DNA from: Alphaproteobacteria bacterium
GTDB lineage: Bacteria > Pseudomonadota > Alphaproteobacteria > UBA828
Length of the DNA stretch: 62,761 nt
Assembly (NCBI GenBank): GCA_009691045.1
Contig: SHWC01000008.1
Location: 1-62,761 of the forward strand
Direction of reading: 5' to 3'
The notes under the pieces were generated by a model, which was given only the letters and a program-made list of their open reading frames with translations, did not search any database and was not told the DNA's origin. This document shows, one piece after another, positions 60,567-62,761 of this stretch; positions within the stretch are counted from its first letter, which is position 1, and each line of letters begins with the position of its first letter. The translations under genes were made by a program, and so were the position numbers.

Positions 60567-61418
60567 CTATTTGAACGCGCGCGCGAGCCGTCCGCGCGAA
60601 AGATAACGCTCGAGGAAGAACGCGACGATGATGAGGGGGAGCACCGAGGCAAGCGCGGAGGCGCTCAGGCTCCACCATGGCATTTTGTTTGAATTCAAGA
60701 TCACCACGGTCGGAGGCAAGAGCTGCACGTTCGAGAAGGAGAGAGTCATGGCGAAGAAGAACTCGCTCCATGAAAAAATAATGCAGAGCAGCGTGGCGAC
60801 CACGAGGCCCGGGCCGCAATTCGGCAGCACGATGCGAAAAAATGTCTGCATCGGATTGCAGCCGTCGATCATGGCCGCCTCGTCAAGCTCGATCGGTACG
60901 GTGTTGAAAAAATCGACCATGACCCAGACGACGATCGGCAACAGCATCGTAGTGTAGACCATGACAATGCCGATATAGGTGTCGAGCAGAGCGGTGTTTT
61001 GCAGAAGAAGGAAATAGGGAATGGCCAGCACCGCCGGGGGCATGACGCGCTGCGAGATGAAGAAGAACGAGATATCGCTATTCTTCATCGGCCCCGCGCG
61101 GAAGCTGAAGCGCGACAGGCCATAGGCGGCCAGCGTGCCGAGCACGAGCGCGATGAAGGTTGACGCCGCGGTGACTAAGACGCTCGCGAGATACGGCTCC
61201 TGGATTTCGATGCCGCCTTGGGCGGGGTCGCGAAACAGCGTCGCCCAGCCCTCGAGCGTCGGCTCATATTCGAGCCAAGGAATATAGGTGGCGCCTTGCG
61301 TCACACCGTTGTCTGATTTGAACGAGGTCGTCAACGCCCATAGGAACGGCGCTACGACAAAGATAGACCAGAGGCCGAGCGCCACCCATTTGAGACCGAT
61401 GTAGAGGGACAAACGCAT
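60567..61418 (-). CDS. ABC importer permease (MalG type)
   Basis: 283 residues with six membrane segments. The EAA loop appears as ELDEAAMIDGCNPMQTFFRI. The N-terminus WALTTSFKSDNG and the C-terminal LERYLSRGRLARAFK fit MalG-type carbohydrate permeases. It starts at the stop of the MalF-type gene (1-base overlap). Confidence 0.93.
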   Translation of the reverse strand: MRLSLYIGLKWVALGLWSIFVVAPFLWALTTSFKSDNGVTQGATYIPWLEYEPTLEGWATLFRDPAQGGIEIQEPYLASVLVTAASTFIALVLGTLAAYGLSRFSFRAGPMKNSDISFFFISQRVMPPAVLAIPYFLLLQNTALLDTYIGIVMVYTTMLLPIVVWVMVDFFNTVPIELDEAAMIDGCNPMQTFFRIVLPNCGPGLVVATLLCIIFSWSEFFFAMTLSFSNVQLLPPTVVILNSNKMPWWSLSASALASVLPLIIVAFFLERYLSRGRLARAFK

Positions 61419-62296
61419 CAGCCTGTACTCGGGGCGATGCGCATCAGGCGCGTCATCGCCTTGGCGAACACGGTGAGCCCAAGCAGCATGATGACGAGAT
61501 AGAGCATCGACATCGAGGCGGTGTAGCCGATCTGGAATTCACGCAAGCCTCGAATGTAGAGCATGTAGCTCGTGGTCTCGGTTGATGAGCCGGGCCCGCC
61601 CGATGTGAGGGTGTAAATCGTGTCCATCAGTTTCGATGATTCGATCAAGCGGATGACAAGTGCGCCCAAGGTGATCGGCGCCATCAGTGGGAAGGTGACG
61701 TGAATGAAGGTGCGGATCGGCCCCGCGCCATCGATCTGCGCGGCTTCGAACGGCTCGTGCGGCAGCGACATCAGCCCCGCCAGCATCAAGATGAAAATGA
61801 ACGAGGTCCATTGCCAGACATCGATGATGATCACGGTGGCGAAGGCCGGCGCGGTGGTGGACAGCCAATTGACCGGCGGAATGCCGAACCAGCCGAGCAC
61901 GTCGTTCATGGGCCCGAGCGTCTCGTGGAAGATGGTGCGCCAGACCACCGCCATGATCACCGGCGTCACGCACATCGGCACAATGAAGAGAACGCGGAAG
62001 AAACGCCCAGCGCGCGACTGCTTCCATAAGAGGAGCGCGAGCGCGAAGCCCAGCACGTACTCGAACAGCACGCAGAGCGCCACCATGGTGTAGAGCGTGC
62101 CCATGGATTGCCAAAAGCGCGGATCGACGACGGCGCGCGCGTAATTGGCCCAACCGACCCAATTGAGGCCGATGCGGTTGACGCTCCAGCCCGAGAAGCT
62201 CAGCAGTACCGTATAGACGAGCGGAAAGATAATGACGGCCAAAAGCGCGAACAACGCCGGCCACAGGAAAACATATTTGTAACGCGACTGGAGCAT
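61418..62296 (-). CDS. ABC importer permease (MalF type)
   Basis: 292 residues, six membrane segments. The EAA loop reads HEPFEAAQIDGAGPIRTFIH. NRIGLNWVGWANY near the N-terminus and LTSGGPGSSTETTSYMLYIR near the C-terminus are typical of CUT1 sugar permeases. It lies about 100 bases downstream of the binding-protein gene, with two hairpins between. Confidence 0.93.
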   Translation of the reverse strand: MLQSRYKYVFLWPALFALLAVIIFPLVYTVLLSFSGWSVNRIGLNWVGWANYARAVVDPRFWQSMGTLYTMVALCVLFEYVLGFALALLLWKQSRAGRFFRVLFIVPMCVTPVIMAVVWRTIFHETLGPMNDVLGWFGIPPVNWLSTTAPAFATVIIIDVWQWTSFIFILMLAGLMSLPHEPFEAAQIDGAGPIRTFIHVTFPLMAPITLGALVIRLIESSKLMDTIYTLTSGGPGSSTETTSYMLYIRGLREFQIGYTASMSMLYLVIMLLGLTVFAKAMTRLMRIAPSTG

Positions 62297-62315
62297 GAGG
62301 GCTGCCGATCACGGC

Positions 62316-62340
62316 GCGACGGGCCCTAAGGGCCCGTCGC
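62316..62340 (-). terminator. Hairpin 1 between binding protein and permease genes
   Basis: 11-bp perfect stem GCGACGGGCCC/GGGCCCGTCGC with a 3-base loop. No T-run follows in the operon direction, so it more likely limits read-through or stabilises the upstream mRNA than ends transcription. Confidence 0.5.
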
Positions 62341-62351
62341 TAACCATGAGG

Positions 62352-62379
62352 CGGCCGCCCGGCGGTTGCCGGGCGGCCG
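62352..62379 (-). terminator. Hairpin 2 between binding protein and permease genes
   Basis: 12-bp perfect stem CGGCCGCCCGGC/GCCGGGCGGCCG with a 4-base loop, 15 bases after the binding-protein stop. With the first hairpin it is a typical device for high binding-protein and low permease expression. Confidence 0.55.
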
Positions 62380-62394
62380 TCGGTCCTTTGCCGC

Positions 62395-62760
62395 TTACTC
62401 GTTATCCTCGAGACGCACGACGTTCTTGTACGCCTCGCGGACCACATCGACGCCGATTTCCGCGGTGATGCGCTTCCACTCGGCCGCAGCCTCATCCATC
62501 GCCGCTTGCGGCTCCATCTGTCCCGCCATCGCCTTGGCGACGCTGATCATCATCGCAGTGTAGTACTGATTGACACCCGGCACGCGCAGGTCGAACACGC
62601 GGTTCTTGCTGGTGTCCATGCCCTTCAGCATGGTGACGAAGCTGTCCGCAACTTCCTGGCTCCAGTCCGCGCCCTTCATCCAGTATTTGGAATCCATGTG
62701 GCTGGTGCGGAACGGATTGACACCGAAGCGGCCGATCATCTCGTCATGGTTGGTGTTGGC
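62395..62760 (-). CDS. Extracellular solute-binding protein, C-terminal part (cut by window edge)
   Basis: 121 codons, open at the right edge, stop TAA at 62395-62397. The visible part (NPFRTSHMDSKYWMKGADW, then VPGVNQYYTAMMISVAKAMA and QAAMDEAAAEWKRITAEIG) matches the C-terminal lobe of family-1 (carbohydrate-type) binding proteins. It delivers substrate to the two permeases downstream. Signal peptide and ligand pocket lie outside the window, so the substrate is unknown. Confidence 0.85.
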   Translation of the reverse strand, partial: ANTNHDEMIGRFGVNPFRTSHMDSKYWMKGADWSQEVADSFVTMLKGMDTSKNRVFDLRVPGVNQYYTAMMISVAKAMAGQMEPQAAMDEAAAEWKRITAEIGVDVVREAYKNVVRLEDNE

Positions 62761-62761
62761 A

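Noticed and set aside
1-62761. CRISPR arrays, prophage, IS elements, rRNA genes, further tRNAs
   Set aside because: Searched by eye for regularly spaced repeats, transposase or integrase motifs, rRNA signatures and T-arm GTTCGAATCC-like boxes; only tRNA-Gln was found.

Overview
The window is about 62.8 kb of GC-rich DNA that reads as chromosome of a free-living alphaproteobacterium, probably Rhodospirillales-like. Pointers are the gene orders ETF-QO/TPR lipoprotein/ispE, ribF/ileS/lspA/DUF3035/M16/M16 and pmbA/IMPase/msbA/DUF374/waaA/lpxK/lpxL, an alphaproteobacterial PHA locus (phaB, phaC-like, phaR), GluQRS, and the ACT and HIG1 small proteins. Taxonomy is inference from gene content and order only.

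Layout. 1-6042: lytic transglycosylase (cut by the window edge), uracil-DNA glycosylase, ETF-ubiquinone oxidoreductase, TPR lipoprotein, ispE. 6049-11411: a surface-sugar segment (nucleotide-sugar dehydrogenase, UDP-glucuronate-type epimerase, TPR-glycosyltransferase, YdcF), tRNA-Gln(TTG) and gmhA. 11422-15567: hydroxybutyryl-CoA dehydrogenase, etfA, etfB, cobalamin adenosyltransferase, HIG1 protein, and an ACT protein behind a structured leader. 15573-18471: gluQRS, esterase, PCuAC copper chaperone, methyltransferase. 18472-25696: repeat-rich spacer, tandem phaB, a short PhaC with a PhaE-like partner, phaR, amidase, small monooxygenase, MaoC/PhaJ hydratase. 25795-33690: ribF, ileS, lspA, DUF3035 lipoprotein, paired M16 peptidases. 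33687-35954: a 755-residue flippase-like/O-antigen-ligase fusion. 36210-42101: pgi, mutL, rsmD, RsuA-family pseudouridine synthase, glutamine amidotransferase, tadA. 42268-44568: AAA_13 ATPase broken by one in-frame TGA. 44988-47822: divergent purD and xseA. 47971-55941: lipid A/Kdo synthesis and export operon plus pmbA. 56097-62760: M24 peptidase, second small monooxygenase, zinc alcohol dehydrogenase and a MalFGK-type ABC importer whose binding protein is cut by the right edge.

How it fits together. ETF and ETF-QO pass electrons from acyl-CoA oxidation to quinone. The hydroxybutyryl-CoA dehydrogenase, PhaB enzymes, PhaC/PhaE-like pair, PhaJ-like hydratase and PhaR move carbon between fatty acids and polyhydroxyalkanoate. 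TGC-rich palindromic motifs in front of both phaR and the hydratase suggest a shared PhaR regulon. gmhA, the sugar-nucleotide enzymes, the ligase fusion and the lpx/waa/msbA operon all serve the outer envelope.

The most unusual items are the flippase-like/ligase fusion, the AAA_13 gene with a nonsense codon and flanking inverted repeats, the attenuator-like leader of the ACT gene, the minimal PhaE-like protein overlapping phaC, and an M24 enzyme with a Cys at a metal-ligand Asp position. No CRISPR array, prophage, IS element or rRNA was seen.
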